The notes under the pieces: model-generated
What the model was told of the DNA's origin: nothing
Database searches by the model: none
The model's input: the letters and a program-made list of their open reading frames with translations, nothing else
From: Epiperipatus broadwayi
Lineage: Eukaryota > Onychophora > Udeonychophora > Euonychophora > Peripatidae
DNA: 64,000 nt
Assembly (NCBI GenBank): GCA_028023455.1
Contig: JAQFVV010012668.1
Span: 1,056,001 to 1,120,000, forward strand
Direction of reading: 5' to 3'
Position numbers and translations under genes: made by a program
Shown here: piece after piece, positions 33,372 to 45,520 of the stretch
Layout of the letters: every line of letters begins with the position of its first letter
Numbering within the stretch: the first letter of the stretch is position 1

Positions 33372-33412
33372 TACGACAATAGCTATATATCAACTTATAG
33401 GACTGTGAAACA

Positions 33413-33430
33413 TTCCATTTCCCTTTCTTA
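33413..33430 (-). promoter_or_regulatory. Polypurine tract of the Ty3-like element
   Basis: Directly inside the left LTR the plus strand is pyrimidine-rich (ttccatttccctttctt), i.e. a purine tract on the minus strand just upstream of the 3' LTR. This is where plus-strand DNA synthesis starts. It supports both the element orientation and the LTR end at 33,412. Confidence 0.65.
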
Positions 33431-33770
33431 ATAACAATGTTCAATTAATTTAAGAGAAATTATTTTCTTTCTTTTTTTGTCAAATAAAATTTTAAAATTA
33501 GAGACTCTTGCTTTTTCCCACAATCTGGTAAATTATAAACTATTAATAGCTCAATAATTTGTCATTTTATATGGTTTGAGAATGTAAGCATTATATGGGC
33601 CCTTTATGTTTTTGTCATCCTGAATTAAAAAAAAAGTATTTTCAACTTATTTCTTTGCAATCTCATAAAGTCCCTCACATAAAATCTTAAATTTTTTAAA
33701 GACATGTTGCTCAGGATAGATCACATTGGACACATTCATAACCACTCTAAGAATAAGGGTTTTGCTTTTG

Positions 33771-34275
33771 TTTGTGCTTCCTCTTTTTTCATTTATCCGC
33801 ATCTTCTGATATGCTCGATTCTGATCATCATCTGTATTAATATTTTCTGGTATTACCTACAAGAGTATTTTTAAAAAATCAAATTTGGAGATGCTTTCAC
33901 AAAATGAAGGTGGATAGAATCAAATCTTATGGATTCATTCCAGGTCCAGTTAATATAATTTACTATTATCTAGATATGCTTAACCCATTCACAATGATTC
34001 TTATGAACATAAACTCTCAATTTGTGCTTCCTCTTTTTTCATTGGATACACAGCTTCTGATATGCTCGATTCTGATCATCATCTGTATTAATATTTTCTG
34101 GTTATTACCTACAAGAGTTTTTTTTAAAAAAAATCAAATTTAGAGATGCTTTCCCAAAATGAAGATGGATAGAATCAAATCCTGTGGATTCATTCCAGGT
34201 CCAGTTAATATAATTTACTATTATCTTGATATGCTTAACCCATTCACAATGATTCTTATGAACATAAACTCTCAA
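33771..34275 (-). repeat. 250-bp tandem duplication in the integrase 3' part
   Basis: tttgtgcttcctcttttttc starts at 33,771 and again at 34,021, and the following ~250 bp match closely, through ggtccagttaatataattta to aacataaactctcaa. The units differ by point changes and a few indels. It duplicates the integrase C-terminal coding region. Confidence 0.9.
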
Positions 34276-34720
34276 TAGTCTTCCAAGCTCTGTCATTAGA
34301 TTTTCACATGGGTTAAATTGTGAATTTTGGGTAGAGATTAGTATATATTTGATGTTATTCTTTAATGTCCAACACTACCATTCTTCAGAAAAGAAAGGTA
34401 TCCCAAGAGCTGTCTGAATATGTTTCAGTTTTCCAATTATAGAAATGTTTTATTTTTCCAATACAATGATTGTATTTCCTGTATTAGCTTGGCTAATAGG
34501 CTAGGCAGCTACATATTTTAAGATGACCTCATAAGTAACTAGAAAATATCTCTTTCTGCGGAAATGCTGGCAACAGACCATTATAATCCATAGCTAACAT
34601 TTCATTAGACCTCTTAGGCTAGATGTAATATAACACTCCTGCATATAACCTATTGCCACACTTAGTTTGGAGACAAATTTCATAATTGCTCAGCACTGAT
34701 ATAATGCTCCCATAGCAGCT
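34105..34720 (-). pseudogene. Ty3-like integrase remnant
   Basis: Read on the minus strand, LAMDYNGLLPAF (about 34,610-34,565) corresponds to the first catalytic-Asp strand of the integrase core (IDFVGPLP). Near the end, HKNHCEWVKHIKIIVNYI and NESTGFDSIHLHFGK (34,270-34,140) match the core's last helix and the NxxxHESTGxSPxxLxFG block. A zinc-binding HHCC part at about 34,660-34,710 is too broken to confirm. Stops and frameshifts are frequent. The distal third is duplicated in tandem. Confidence 0.7.
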
Positions 34721-35124
34721 TACATAATAATTATTATATTTTACAAGGACTGAAATGTCTGTATAAATGGTGTTCATAATTGATTAAATCTTTTCTAAGA
34801 CTGTAACAGAATTATAAACCATCTGTGTTGTTTTATATTTAGTATTTAAAATGTTCATTTCTGAACCAGTATTTATGCCATGACTTACATGAGGGCCATT
34901 CATTTTTGATTTGCTCCCATTTCCAAATAACTAATTATCTCTTTGAGGTTATCATTTCTTTGTATCTGAGGCAAGATTTTTAAACTGTCTTCCATGGACA
35001 TCTAATCTAAATTAATATAATCCGTATAAACCTCATCATGATTTAAATGTTGTTCTAGAAGACTTGGTTTTCTATTGGGGATATCAGCTATAATGTTTTT
35101 GACATCGTGGTAATATTAAACCAA

Positions 35125-35373
35125 TTATCTATATTCCAAAAGGTAGAAGCTCCAACACACCAACTGACTATTAGTTAGATAGCTGCGGTTTGTGAATTCA
35201 AGACTGTTGTGGGCTGTAATCATTATAATCTCTGGTCCAAAAAGGAATTGTCTCAATTTTTGAAAGGCCCATATTACAGTCAAGACCTCCTTTTCTGTGA
35301 ATGTATAATTCATTTCTGGACCTTCTGATAATCTACTCAAGAAATAAAGAACTGGTTGTTTATTCTCTTGCAT
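35125..35373 (-). pseudogene. Ty3-like RNase H remnant
   Basis: An 82-codon open stretch reads PVLYFLSRLSEGPEMNYTFT, EKEVLTVIWAFQKLRQFLFG, EIIMITAHNSLEF and LLEYR. This is the Ty3 RNase H middle (the glutamate of TEKE, then TDHxxL with the Asp replaced by Ala here). The loss of that Asp would abolish activity. It follows the RT region in the expected order. Confidence 0.85.
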
Positions 35374-35399
35374 TTCAAGAACTTCTCCTATCCTGTAGT

Positions 35400-36394
35400 T
35401 ACTACTATCAGTTTGGACTTAAAAATAATTTACTCAATTCAGCATATAGTAACACCACTATGGGAATAAATTTCCCTTTAATGTTTTCCAAATCTTTATA
35501 TGTTTGGGTATCCAATTCCATGTTGCATTATTTTTCAATAATTTCAGAAGAGACTGCATAACCAAGATTAAATTAGGATAGAATATGTGAAAAAATTACA
35601 CAAGCCTAAGAATGATATGACTTGTTTAAATGAGTTCTTGGAGTGTCAAAATTTTTTATGACCATTATTTTTATCATAATGTGGTTTAATAACATCATGT
35701 CCTACTACCACCTTCAGTAGCCAGAAAAATGCTTTTTTATATTAAACCATAGATCTTTATAATTATATTCTTGAAAGAAGAATTCCGTTTGAGATGCAAT
35801 CACCATATCATGTACACATAGAGTTACAATAGATTTAAGTACAACAAAATTGGGTCTAGACATCTCAATAAGCCTGAACCACTATTTATCAAACCAAATG
35901 GCATTCATTGAAACTTAAAAGAGTAGCCACTATATTGAATAGCCATATACTTCTGATCATCTTTATAAAGTTTGATCTGCCAATAGGTTGAAGTTAAATC
36001 CGGTTTGGTAAAAATCTCTAAATTTAATTGGTACATCTTGAATGAGGGTAGAAGTATTTCTATCTAGAACTGTAATTTTATTCAATTGCCTAGAATCGAG
36101 ATATAACCTCACAGACCCATCCTTTTATCACCACCATCAAGAGATTATTATAACGTGATGAGTAGTTAGCTACTATTCCTCAATTCACCACTTGCTGCAA
36201 TTGCTTTTCTACTCCTTTTTGATATTGATGAGGGATGGGGTTTGATCTAGCTTAATACAGTGATTCTCCGTAACTTTAATATGATGTACATATCCCTTAA
36301 TAATTCCTTGTATCTCCACGAATTCATTATATTGATTCAGTGAGTCATATAATCTTGCCACAATCCTTTGATGGATATATCCATATTGGTGCAC
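35400..36394 (-). pseudogene. Ty3-like reverse transcriptase remnant
   Basis: The start is marked by HHIKVTENHCIKLDQTPSLI (ends near 36,220), followed by a GIVxxYSSxYN-like stretch for the conserved GIIxPSxSPxxSP block. Near 36,070-36,110 YLDSRQLNKITVLDR fits the VDYRxLNxxT motif. The catalytic YVDD position reads LCVHDMVIAS (about 35,830-35,785), so one Asp is lost. FDTPRTHLNK (near 35,650) fits the segment before the connection domain. Many stops. Confidence 0.75.
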
Positions 36395-36395
36395 T

Positions 36396-36930
36396 TTAAC
36401 ATGTCCTTTCTGGAAATTTTCCTTTACAAGTGATTTTATTCAAAAAATATAATCCTGTGGATGCAAATCTGAAATTTTGTCCCTGTACAATCACTTGACA
36501 TTTTGAAAAGTTGAGTATAGAACTAAACTGGTGCATAAAATCTGATTCAAGTAACACAATATCAAAAAAGACATATTGTAAAGATATTTGCTTTACATTA
36601 ATATTAATCCATACTTGTTTAGAAACTAGCTGTACTTTATTTTTATTAGCCAATCTTACATATTTTTTTTTTTCCATTTTTAAAGGTGGAAACAAAGTGA
36701 AAATTTAAAAAAAAAAAAAAAAAAAATATTTTAAAGAATTTTTTTTTAAATAAATTTAACCAAATTTTTTTAAAACATTTATTATTTTTATTACCAATTT
36801 TACTGATAATGACTTTATTGGCAGAACTTGTATAAAAGAATTAATAATGATGGCATGATCATATAATTTTTCAGAAATCATGGAAATTTAACTTCAGGAA
36901 TCCAAAAGCACATTGACTTCTAGTTCCTCA
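36396..36930 (-). pseudogene. Ty3-like protease remnant
   Basis: In minus-strand order: EELEVNVLLDS followed by a stop where the Gly of the DSG/DTG active site should be (about 36,925-36,890), then a long decayed middle and FDIVLLESDFMHQFSSILNF (36,560-36,490). The last fits the second conserved retropepsin block (VLLGxDFLxxF). The 99-codon open frame 36,396-36,695 covers the C-terminal half. Inactive. Confidence 0.65.
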
Positions 36931-37524
36931 ATATTACAATTTATTTTCAGGAACATCGTCCTTGCATATAGATATACTTTATCCTCCCAATCAAGAGTAA
37001 ATTTTGCCAATACATCTATTAATTCTTTACCTTTCACTAGCACATCTCTTTCATCTTTGACCTTGACATGAGGGACAATCTATCAAGCTCCCTTCATGCT
37101 TAATGCCTTTTTCATTGTCTGTTGTGTTCCATATTTAGAAAGTATCTAACTTGGGCTTAGAACAGGGTATGAATGTAGCTCTTGCTTCATAGAAACCTCC
37201 CTCCATGAACTAGATTGTGTTAGAAAAATGTACTACTCTAGTTTTATCATTAGATGAGTTCCTTTTTCTCTTTCACCATTCATAGGGTCAGTATTTTTTA
37301 TTATGATCAACATTCAGACTATTAATAACTGCATTACCTTTTCCAATTGATGGTTGACTTACCATAAAAAAAAAACTTACTTTCTACACTCTTCTACATT
37401 CTAATTATGATAATCCTCATACTCAAGGCTTTTAGGAACTCTGACATCTCTTCAAGGATCTTCTTATCTGTATTGATGACCATCTGTTCAATTCATAAAG
37501 GAAAATTATGCCTTATTATCCAAA

Positions 37525-38050
37525 TTATCTGACTTTCAGTGATTCCACATGCAGACAATATTCATAATTTAGTAAGTTGTCTTCTGAAAAACTGTGTATA
37601 TATTTTGCACTTTTTATACAAAGTATTTCTTGCATAATCTGATATTTTATAGCCTCCTGTTTCCTTCTGACAAAAAATTGCCTAGGACTAGTTTCTTTTA
37701 CTCTGAGTAAGTAGTTGGCTTGCTTATTAATGAATTCAACCACTCCTTAGCTGGTCCATTTAAATGGTAATATATTATGGACACCTGTTCTTTTTTTAGT
37801 GAAGTCAGCTCAAAATAGCTTTCTAGACTATCTAGATTCTCCATTGGCATCTCTTCTGCTTCACCTCTAAATATTTGGATTTTGATGAATTGATTTATAC
37901 ATTTAATATTTTTGCAAGGTCCTCCTTGGCCATTAACCATTCTTTGACTATCATATCTATATGATCTTCTTCATATTACTTTATAGTATGTTCAAACCAA
38001 CTTTTAGTATTCTCTTTTAATTTACTATAATCCATTTTGATATCATTTAT
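37525..38050 (-). pseudogene. Ty3-like Gag remnant
   Basis: The frames 37,698-37,940 and 37,525-37,743 overlap and read ESYFELTSLKKEQVSIIYYH, LNGPAKEWLNSL, then VKETSPRQFFVRRKQEAIKY. The pattern FE..xxL....kv.ixxxxLxGxAxxW is the capsid N-terminal core of Ty3-type Gag. A zinc knuckle is not convincing (DYHN.NVEECRK near 37,400 may be its ruin). It lies between the 5' LTR and the protease as expected. Confidence 0.7.
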
Positions 38051-38872
38051 AGAGACCACTTCTTTTAATGTGGAGTTCTCCATTTGAAGTCTGTGTCTTT
38101 TCTTCATCTTTCATTTCCATCTTTTGCAACCTCTCACCCATGTCTAAAACTGGTTCTTGAACTTGTCCCTGATAGATTTGACATGTCTTGAACATCCAGA
38201 TTTTCAATTGTTTTCACCATTTTTTCCTGGGTTCGTTCATTTATTTCTTTTTTATTTCTTTTTGTAAAAATATATTATTTTCTACTGCCTGAAAATTTTT
38301 CTTTCATATCTTTAGCTCATAACATTTCTTTACTTTTGATTTTTTCCCTAATTTTTCCTGATTTGCTTTATTCCTATTGTATTTTGAATATACATTTGCA
38401 TTTTTTCTTTTTTCCTTGTTATATTAAAAATCTTTCCTACCATTTTCTTCTTTCATTGATCCTAGCAACATTTCCTATGTGAATGTAACCGTTGCTGGCT
38501 TTTGCTCTTCTAGCATTGGCACAGTCAAACCTCTTCAATCATTGATCAGCCATCTTGGATTGCTCTTCTATGATACTAGGAGAATTTATATTTATTTCTT
38601 GTTCACTATTTCTCTTCTTCAGACATTTTAACATTAGTATCTTTATACAGATATATAACAACATTCAATTTGTTATTCTTTTTTTAATGAATTAATAGCA
38701 ACATTATTCTCTATCCTTGCACAACATTATTCAAATCTCTCCTCATTCAACTTGAATATTGACTTTTAATTTCCAGTTTTTCCACAAAAAATCCTTTATT
38801 TTGTACATGTATGTATACTTCACCCATTTAGTTTCCAATCTTTCTTTATCAGAATAGGATATTCAGGCTCTA
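38051..38872 (-). other. Ty3-like element leader and Gag N-terminus, unreadable
   Basis: Between the 5' LTR/primer site and the recognisable Gag. Plus-strand T/C-rich with no readable motif on the minus strand. Confidence 0.5.
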
Positions 38873-38893
38873 CACAATGTTGGCTCCAATTTA
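38873..38893 (-). promoter_or_regulatory. Primer-binding-site-like sequence
   Basis: Immediately inside the 5' LTR the minus strand reads ttggagccaacattgtg, beginning a few bases after the LTR's terminal ACA. The TTGG-G-CC start is like tRNA-primed elements, but I cannot match it to a specific tRNA 3' end from sequence alone. Confidence 0.45.
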
Positions 38894-40483
38894 TGTTACA
38901 GCAACTATGCACAGAGGAGCTAACTGATGCTTCAAATAAGCAGCAATAAAAAGCAATTTATCTAGTAATAAAAGTGAAGATTAGTATTTGGGGATTGATA
39001 TAAATAAATCACTGTGGTACAGGTATTAATAATTTTTGCTTTTACAACTGTACATTCCAAACTTCACTTATTAGAAGAATGTTCTCAGAGCTATGGGGGA
39101 TTTTCTTTTTGTGAGTCATGTGTTTGGCATTAATTATGTATAATTTATAAGCATCTATTATATAAAACAAAAGGTATTATGATAGTACACTAATTAGATA
39201 TACTCAACCCATGTATTTTTAAAAAATAAAAAAAGCATTACATTCAATACTTGCTTTACTATATGCATAAAATTACAATCAGCCAAATTAATAAATAATA
39301 AAATAATTTATTAATAAAAAATATAAATCAATAGAGTATTATTTGTAAATTCCATCTTGAATACTTCTCAAGTTAAATATTAAAACAGAATTTTAGATTT
39401 TTTATATTTCTAACTATTCATTATAACTTCTCACATTTGTGAATTAATGCAAATTTCATTTAAATAGTTTCATTCATATTATTGTCAGTGAATTATAACA
39501 TAGTCCACTCTGTGAATAAATCAAATCTAGATTTTATTATTCACATTCAATCAAGAACAAAATATAATGTCTTATTTGACAATCTCAAATTTCAGTTTTC
39601 ATTCTATATTCTTTTTTAGTTTAATATGTATTTTTATTTATTAATCTTGAATATTCAAAAACAATATAAAACATTAAAATTTCTCCCTTTTAAACTACCT
39701 TACTGTTTGTCTTGAAAGACTTTCTTCTTCCTTTAAATATATTTCGTCTTTTAATTATTATCCCACAAACATTGAACATATTATTAGTATTTTATTTTGC
39801 TTGAAACAAAAAAAACTTTCTCTGCAATTTATCCATGATCATTCTGTTTCTTTCCCTCACTAGCAGCTTTTCATAGTTGACAAAGAAAACTCTGGACAAT
39901 GCACAGAGGATAAGAGCTGAATGTTTTGGTCTAGTGCTCATTATTAAAAGAAAATCTGAATGTAATGAATATTTTCATAACTTTTAATAAATCAAAAAAC
40001 TGATATTCCTTATATAATTTTTTTAAATTGATAATTAATTCTTATCCTGTTATACTTCTTCAAATGAGTGTCTGTGTGTGAGAGAGAGAGCATCACTTAT
40101 CTCCTTTGAGTACTATTGTCTTCATTTATATACAAAACCATTTTGCTTTATTTATATATTTTTGGGATTGTCTCCTCAGTGAAAATTAGTTAAATGAATA
40201 TATCAACACAAATTTACTTAATAAATAAAGTCTTTATTCACATAATTATTTTGTGCACATAAATATTTCATTCCTAATTTATTTATTTCCATTTTATATG
40301 TATATACATGTATACTCACAATGTAACTTTGACATTATTATGACAAAAGCTACACTATATACCTTATACTTACATTTCAAAAATAAATTCCAAAATCATA
40401 ATACATTCATTCATCTACTCACTTGTTTAGACCCCCAGAAACTAACATACCATTTCAGATTAGCCAGATCACTGTGAAACTTG
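38894..40483 (-). repeat. 5' LTR of the Ty3-like element (right copy)
   Basis: Starts TGTTAC on the plus strand. The right end is placed at the shared actgtgaaac near 40,473-40,482, which in the left LTR lies at 33,402-33,411. About 80 bp between cttata and actgtgaaac are present here but not in the left LTR, so this end is the less certain one. It lacks the hairpin insertion. Confidence 0.75.
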
Positions 40484-42815
40484 CCACCACTCCCAACTCT
40501 TATCATCCAGGATATTATGGTTTCCTGCCTTTATCTTTAACCACCTCAGTCATTTCACCACTCCATATAATATGATCTTGTCAATTTCCTATCCCAAAGA
40601 ATATATAATGCCAGAGATCTTCCCCCATCACAACAGCACCTTTCACTAAAAAAACTGATACCATATCCAGCCTATCCAATTTTAGGCCCACTAGCCTTAA
40701 CATTGCTTGAGAAAAACATTAAAAACAAAATTGAATCACCTATCCCCTATTATCATGCCTCCTGTTTGCCAAAAAAGGATTGTCCTCTACACAAGCAACC
40801 CTTACTTTTTTATGACAAATCATTTCAAGAAAAAAAATTATCCCATTGTAGTCTAGCTGACCATACAAGCAACATTCATTCCATCACCATCTACCTACTT
40901 ATGCAGATGCTCAAAATATCACCCTCCCATTCTCTTAATCACCAACTGCTGCTGAGTTGTGAAGTCAATACCAAAAATTCTTCATCCTTCATGCCCACCT
41001 AGTCCATCTCACATCTGTTATTGATCAGTTTACTGCTTTTTATATATTACAGAAACTTGCTTTCACAAAAAATACAGAACAAAATCACTGAAATCTAAAT
41101 ACCATATACACAGCAGTATATTCTTTGCATTGAATGACATTATAATGTCTTCTTCCCTCTGGGAAACAGCTATCCATATTGCAAAGCATTTTCAGTGTTT
41201 ATACATCTGCATAAAGCTTCAATTCTATGTCAATAAAACCATCACATTGTTTCTATTCACCAAAAATCTATGTTACATAAATGTTCCAAGAAAAACCGAT
41301 TTCATTCTTATGCTTCCCATTTCACAAAAGTTCACTTAGAATGAGGCAGACAATACAGACCCCTTAAAATCACCAATTCAGTATCTAAGGCATACCTCTA
41401 TTTCACATACTTACCAATTATCAAATTTACAAAAGCATTTATTTCTAAGATTAATTCCATTTGCAATGAATTGCTCTGAAATTGAGGACAATATTGATCT
41501 CTGTCAAAAAGTTCCATCAGCAGTCCATTCATAATGATCTAGATCCTGCCCATCATCCAAGTGTTCCACATACAAAGTCATCAACCTAATAATTGGAATT
41601 ACCAGAAAATTTGAATCCCTCCAGTACCTGCTAAAAGTCACCCCTATTAATATCCCCCTTCAACCCCACATCCATCTCACAGTTCTTGTTTGCTCAACAC
41701 TAACCACAGTCAACCAGATCAGCTTCTCCCACAACTACAAGTACAACTGCTTGTAAACTTCACAGGCACCTCAGCCATGATGACCCCCACTTACACTTGA
41801 TTTTAATAAACATTGTTTTCTCTGCCAGTTTAGAAAATAATCCCTGGAGCCAAAGTTTTTTGACCTTCTTGTCCACCTTCTTGTCCATCTTAATGTTTCT
41901 GCTCTCCCAACATCTGGTTTTCTATGTATCATTGACTGTAGAAACATGTTAATCCATTCTGTGAACTATGTTTGCCAAGCATTCTACTTCCCAGATAAGT
42001 CATGTTAAACACATAATGACAACATCTACACAACCTAACCCTTCCAAAGATCACATATCCACAATGAGTGCAGAAATTTTGTACTATTTGCCTATATTTG
42101 GCAACAATGCCAGGTAGCATCATCCACCCTTATCACCAAATTAATACAGTTAAAAACATGAGATTGCAACAAGGCCCCTGGATATTTTTGCAGCCACCTG
42201 GTCATTCCTTAAAAAGTAGTCAACTTATAAACCAACATTGTCAATATCCTTAAAAAGTAGTCAACTTATAAACCAACATTGTCAATATCTGCCCTGCAGA
42301 ATTAGCATACCCCCAACCTTATCACTAACTATCACTGAACCTCATTCATTCCAGAGTTTTACTATCCACAACAATATTTTTTATATAGTACTTCAACAGC
42401 CCATGGCCAAAATAAAGCTTCTCAACCACCCAGCCAAACTCAAGATAAATAAACTTTACCCAAACCTCCAAAAGCCCAACACAGCATAAATCCACAATAC
42501 CCATCAACCCCATACAACAATTTAATCTAATGCATTTCTTGTCTATACCCTGTAAGTTATAAAAATCAGCATTAATAAAAATCATGTCTAACTACTAATG
42601 TAAATATCTAATCACTGTGAAAGATTTCCATGTAATGTTTTCTTCTTTAATTGTACTGTAGCCAATCACTTTAAACACATTTGAACAATGCTGTAAGTTT
42701 TTCTAATTGATATTATGTTTCTTAAACATATCATCCCATTATAACATTGTCAAACCATTGTAAAATTGTTGAAATATAATATTAATAATAATGATAATAA
42801 CAATAATACTAATAA
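40484..42815 (+). pseudogene. Jockey-like LINE, RT and 3' half (continuation of 29,049-31,755)
   Basis: Plus-strand, C-rich texture identical to the LINE part left of the LTR element. Weak but ordered matches are: an NFRPTSLN-like piece near 40,680 (the RPISL motif), ESPIPYYHASC with a following AKKGLSST piece near 40,735-40,790 (the HxxxQxGFRxxxST block), and proline-rich thumb and C-terminal sequence to 42,490. The catalytic YADD was not found. It ends at an (AAT)n-rich tract at 42,779-42,815, a usual LINE tail. A 41-bp exact tandem duplication sits at 42,207-42,288. Confidence 0.5.
42207..42288. repeat. 41-bp tandem duplication
   Basis: ccttaaaaagtagtcaactt and the following 21 bases are repeated head-to-tail without visible change. 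The homologous second LINE copy (about 43,895) has one unit only. Confidence 0.9.
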
Positions 42816-44280
42816 TATCAACAGCTGTGATTTCAATCTAAGATTGCACCTAGAAGTAGATCCAAACAATATTACTACCCAGATTGAGATCAGAAAGCCA
42901 CATTTAAGCTTTTTCATACACAATGCTACTCATGTGAGTAGTATGGTCATCCTGCAACACAATGTGATAGCAACAAGAGTCTACAATCACAACAGACAAA
43001 TGATCAGCTGAACCATACATAAATCAAAGATACTAACCACAAACACACCATTAGCATAATTCCAGCTACAAATGGTCAGATTCAAGTAAATTATTCACCT
43101 AAAAACCACTTGTACCCACCCAAATGGATCAAACTACAAACATTATCATACCATAGACAACCAGCAACACCATAGACAAACCAGCAACATGCAGGATATA
43201 TATTCAAACACCAAATCAAATGGCTCTAACCAATTCATGAATTTCATAATATATAACACCTGACAGATACAAATATCAACCTAACTAAAACATCACAAAG
43301 CAGCTCCAATGAGAAGCAAAACACCCTATGTATCACAGGGCAGATTAGTCTCTACCACAATTCCAAGTACATATTTTGACAAACATGCTGCTTTATCCAG
43401 ATTTAAATAATGATTATCCCCTCCCATGATTTACAATAATAACTAATGTCTTCTCTGCCAATTTAAAAACACCAAAAACAAAGTTTTTTTGACTTTCTAA
43501 TCACATTCAACCTGCATGTACTACCAACTTCATTTTTTTCTGTGGTATTATATCATCTGTACAAAAACATCTACCCATTCTGTGGGCTATGCTATGAAGC
43601 TGAGATTCAACAATACCTTCTCAATAATTGTTGAGCACTAAATTTCCTATGACAAATTTATATTCAATGCATACAAGCAGCCTGCTATTTCCATCGAGCA
43701 TATAATTCAATCCTTCCAAAAATCACACATCCCACAGTGCATGCAGTACATTTATAATATTTGAATTCTGGAGCATACAATACACATTATTAGAAACATC
43801 ACCAGGAGATATCCATCCACATTTATCAATACATTATGGAGCTGAAATATAAAATTATAATGTAGCCCCCAGACATTTTTGCAGCAACTTGGTCATTCCA
43901 TAGAGAGAAGCCAAACCTATAAGCTACTCCAACCACAGTAGTCAGTATTATCTCATCTGCTTCATGGTACAACTATCTACATGAACGACTATGTTCCAAA
44001 CATCCTCATTAGATGAGGTCCAATATCATAAAAAGCTGTCTAACTGGACAAATAAACTTTCATTCAAATGATATAATTTTTTTTTTATAACTTATGCTAT
44101 ATTGCACAAAACATTATCATTGATGACAATTATTTATAAATTATCACTGGCCAAACTTATACATCATGAAGTCCTTATACAAAATCTATGATTGTATAAT
44201 TGTACTGTAATCAGCTAAGTTGATTAAATTTATACAATAACCAACAATCAATTAAACTCATTCCAATATCATTATAAGCC
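42816..44280 (+). mobile_element. Second Jockey-like LINE copy, 5'-truncated
   Basis: It parallels the 3' part of the first copy: tttacaataataactaatgt/cttctctgccaatttaaaaa (43,430-43,465) with the stretch near 41,800-41,835, tcattcaacc..ccattctgtg with 41,880-41,965, cagacatttttgcagcaactt (43,871) with 42,180, and attgtactgtaatc (44,198) with 42,648. Both are in the same orientation. No protein motif is intact. It directly follows the AAT-rich tail of the first copy, so one copy inserted next to the other's tail. Confidence 0.6.
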
Positions 44281-44300
44281 ATATCACTAACTCATTATTG

Positions 44301-44379
44301 TTAAAACAGGCAAAACTCACTATATATATATATTGCCACAGTTATACACAAGCATAAGAGGAGGTGGTCATGTGATGTT
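44301..44379 (+). mobile_element. Short hairpin element, copy 3, one arm lost
   Basis: ttaaaacaggcaaaactcac (44,301-44,320) equals the left arm of copy 1. A (TA)n run and attgcc follow, then the tail cagttatacacaagcataag..ggtcatgtgatgtt to 44,379. The loop and the whole right arm are missing, so this copy cannot fold. Similar words (taactcatt.attgtt and taactcatactatgtt) flank it and may be a diverged target-site duplication. Confidence 0.65.
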
Positions 44380-44455
44380 TATTAACTCATACTATGTTAG
44401 TTATATTTGAAATGCCTTTGTAACACTGCCAAAAATTTTGTAAAACATTTATTTA

Positions 44456-45520
44456 ATCATCATCATCATCATAATAATGCTCAAAAATGAGTATGGCCAT
44501 TCAAAGTAAAAAAAAAAACTTCTTTAAAAATGAATTTTGCGACTATACAATCCAATCCAAGAACCTGAACCACAACTATATTGACATATAGTATTTATTG
44601 GTTCAATTATCTGTTTACTTGATATGTTATGATGTTATCTTGTAGTTTCCTCAGCAAAAAACTTCTCTGAAATACTTTAAATATCTAATTGTCACCCACC
44701 AATGTATTTTATTTTGTGCCATATCTTCCTAATAGAAACAATTAACACAGTGCTTCTTTAGAATATCTTTGAGATATTCCTTATAATGTAGACAGAGTCT
44801 ACCTCTCCTATGAAATCCATGTTCAAGTTAAATCATAGAAGACTCTTTTCGGTATGTTCATTCATTTTACAGGACTAATTCAATGAAAGTGTGATTATAC
44901 AATCTTGCCATTTTATTTTTAAAATTTTAACAAAACATCCTTAAATGAAACTTTTTAATGACTTTATATTGTGTCATGAGAGTATCCAAATTTCATATTC
45001 ATACAACAAATTAAGTAAAACTACTTTATATACAATTAACATAAATAGTTATTTCTCTATGATAAAATACTACTACCTTTTAATCTGTTAAAAGCAGCAA
45101 CACACTGAAATCTGTGTTTTATCTCAACATCCAAAACCACCTTTCTATTTATAAAACTACCAAGATATTTAAATTAATTTGCATTCTCAAGTTGATAGCT
45201 GTTCAAGATAAAAGTTGATGAGGATTTTTCTTCAGTCAATGCCTGGTAAAGAATTTGAAATTTTTGAATATTAATTAATAAATCGAAATCTATATAAGTT
45301 GCACTAAAAACATTAATAGCATTCTGTAAATTGTCTTTTGAACTGGCAAAATTACCACAATCATACTGGAAATTCAGAATCAATGAAGATGAAATTCTTA
45401 TTTTTTTCTTTTGACAGATTCAAAATAAAAATTCCACTACAAAACCTGTATCCTATCTTGATTCCTGTCCGACTATTTCCGCCTATAAACAATTCCATAG
45501 ATCAAGATCATCTTGTTTAA
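44456..45520 (-). pseudogene. LINE family B remnant 1: RT palm to 3' tail
   Basis: Minus-strand reading gives, in order, the RT palm at 45,383-45,174 (YDCGNFASSKDNLQNAINVF, a broken YADDCALxAxxxxDLQ, then LLINIQKFQILYQ for LTINxxKTEVMxQ). Next comes a thumb piece VLDVEIKHRFQCVAAFNRLK near 45,140-45,080. Last is the C-terminal block at about 44,870-44,700 with CKMNEHTEKS, GRLCLHYKEYLKDILKK and EDMAQNK (GHVxRM, GRPRLRYKDxLKxxLK, WExxAxDR). It ends at a (GAT)n tail, seen as atcatcatcatcatcat at 44,458-44,475. Heavily frameshifted. Confidence 0.75.

Larger units (their letters stand above)
31756..33412 (-). repeat. 3' LTR of the Ty3-like element (left copy)
   Basis: Begins TGTAAC on the plus strand and ends GAAACA, giving TG..CA type ends. 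Shared words with the right LTR include gattagtatttgggg, taattagatatact and gggattgtctcctcag. It contains two private changes: the hairpin element at 32,329-32,510 and a 37-bp tandem duplication at 33,298-33,371, both absent from the right LTR. Confidence 0.85.
31756..40483 (-). mobile_element. Ty3-like LTR retrotransposon, decayed
   Basis: Two long terminal repeats (31,756-33,412 and 38,894 to about 40,483) flank an interior read on the minus strand as Gag, protease, RT, RNase H, integrase. That order is typical of Ty3-type elements (integrase after RNase H). The interior has stops in every domain. The LTRs differ at many positions and by several indels, so the insertion is old. It sits inside the Jockey-like LINE. 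I could not define a target-site duplication. Confidence 0.85.
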
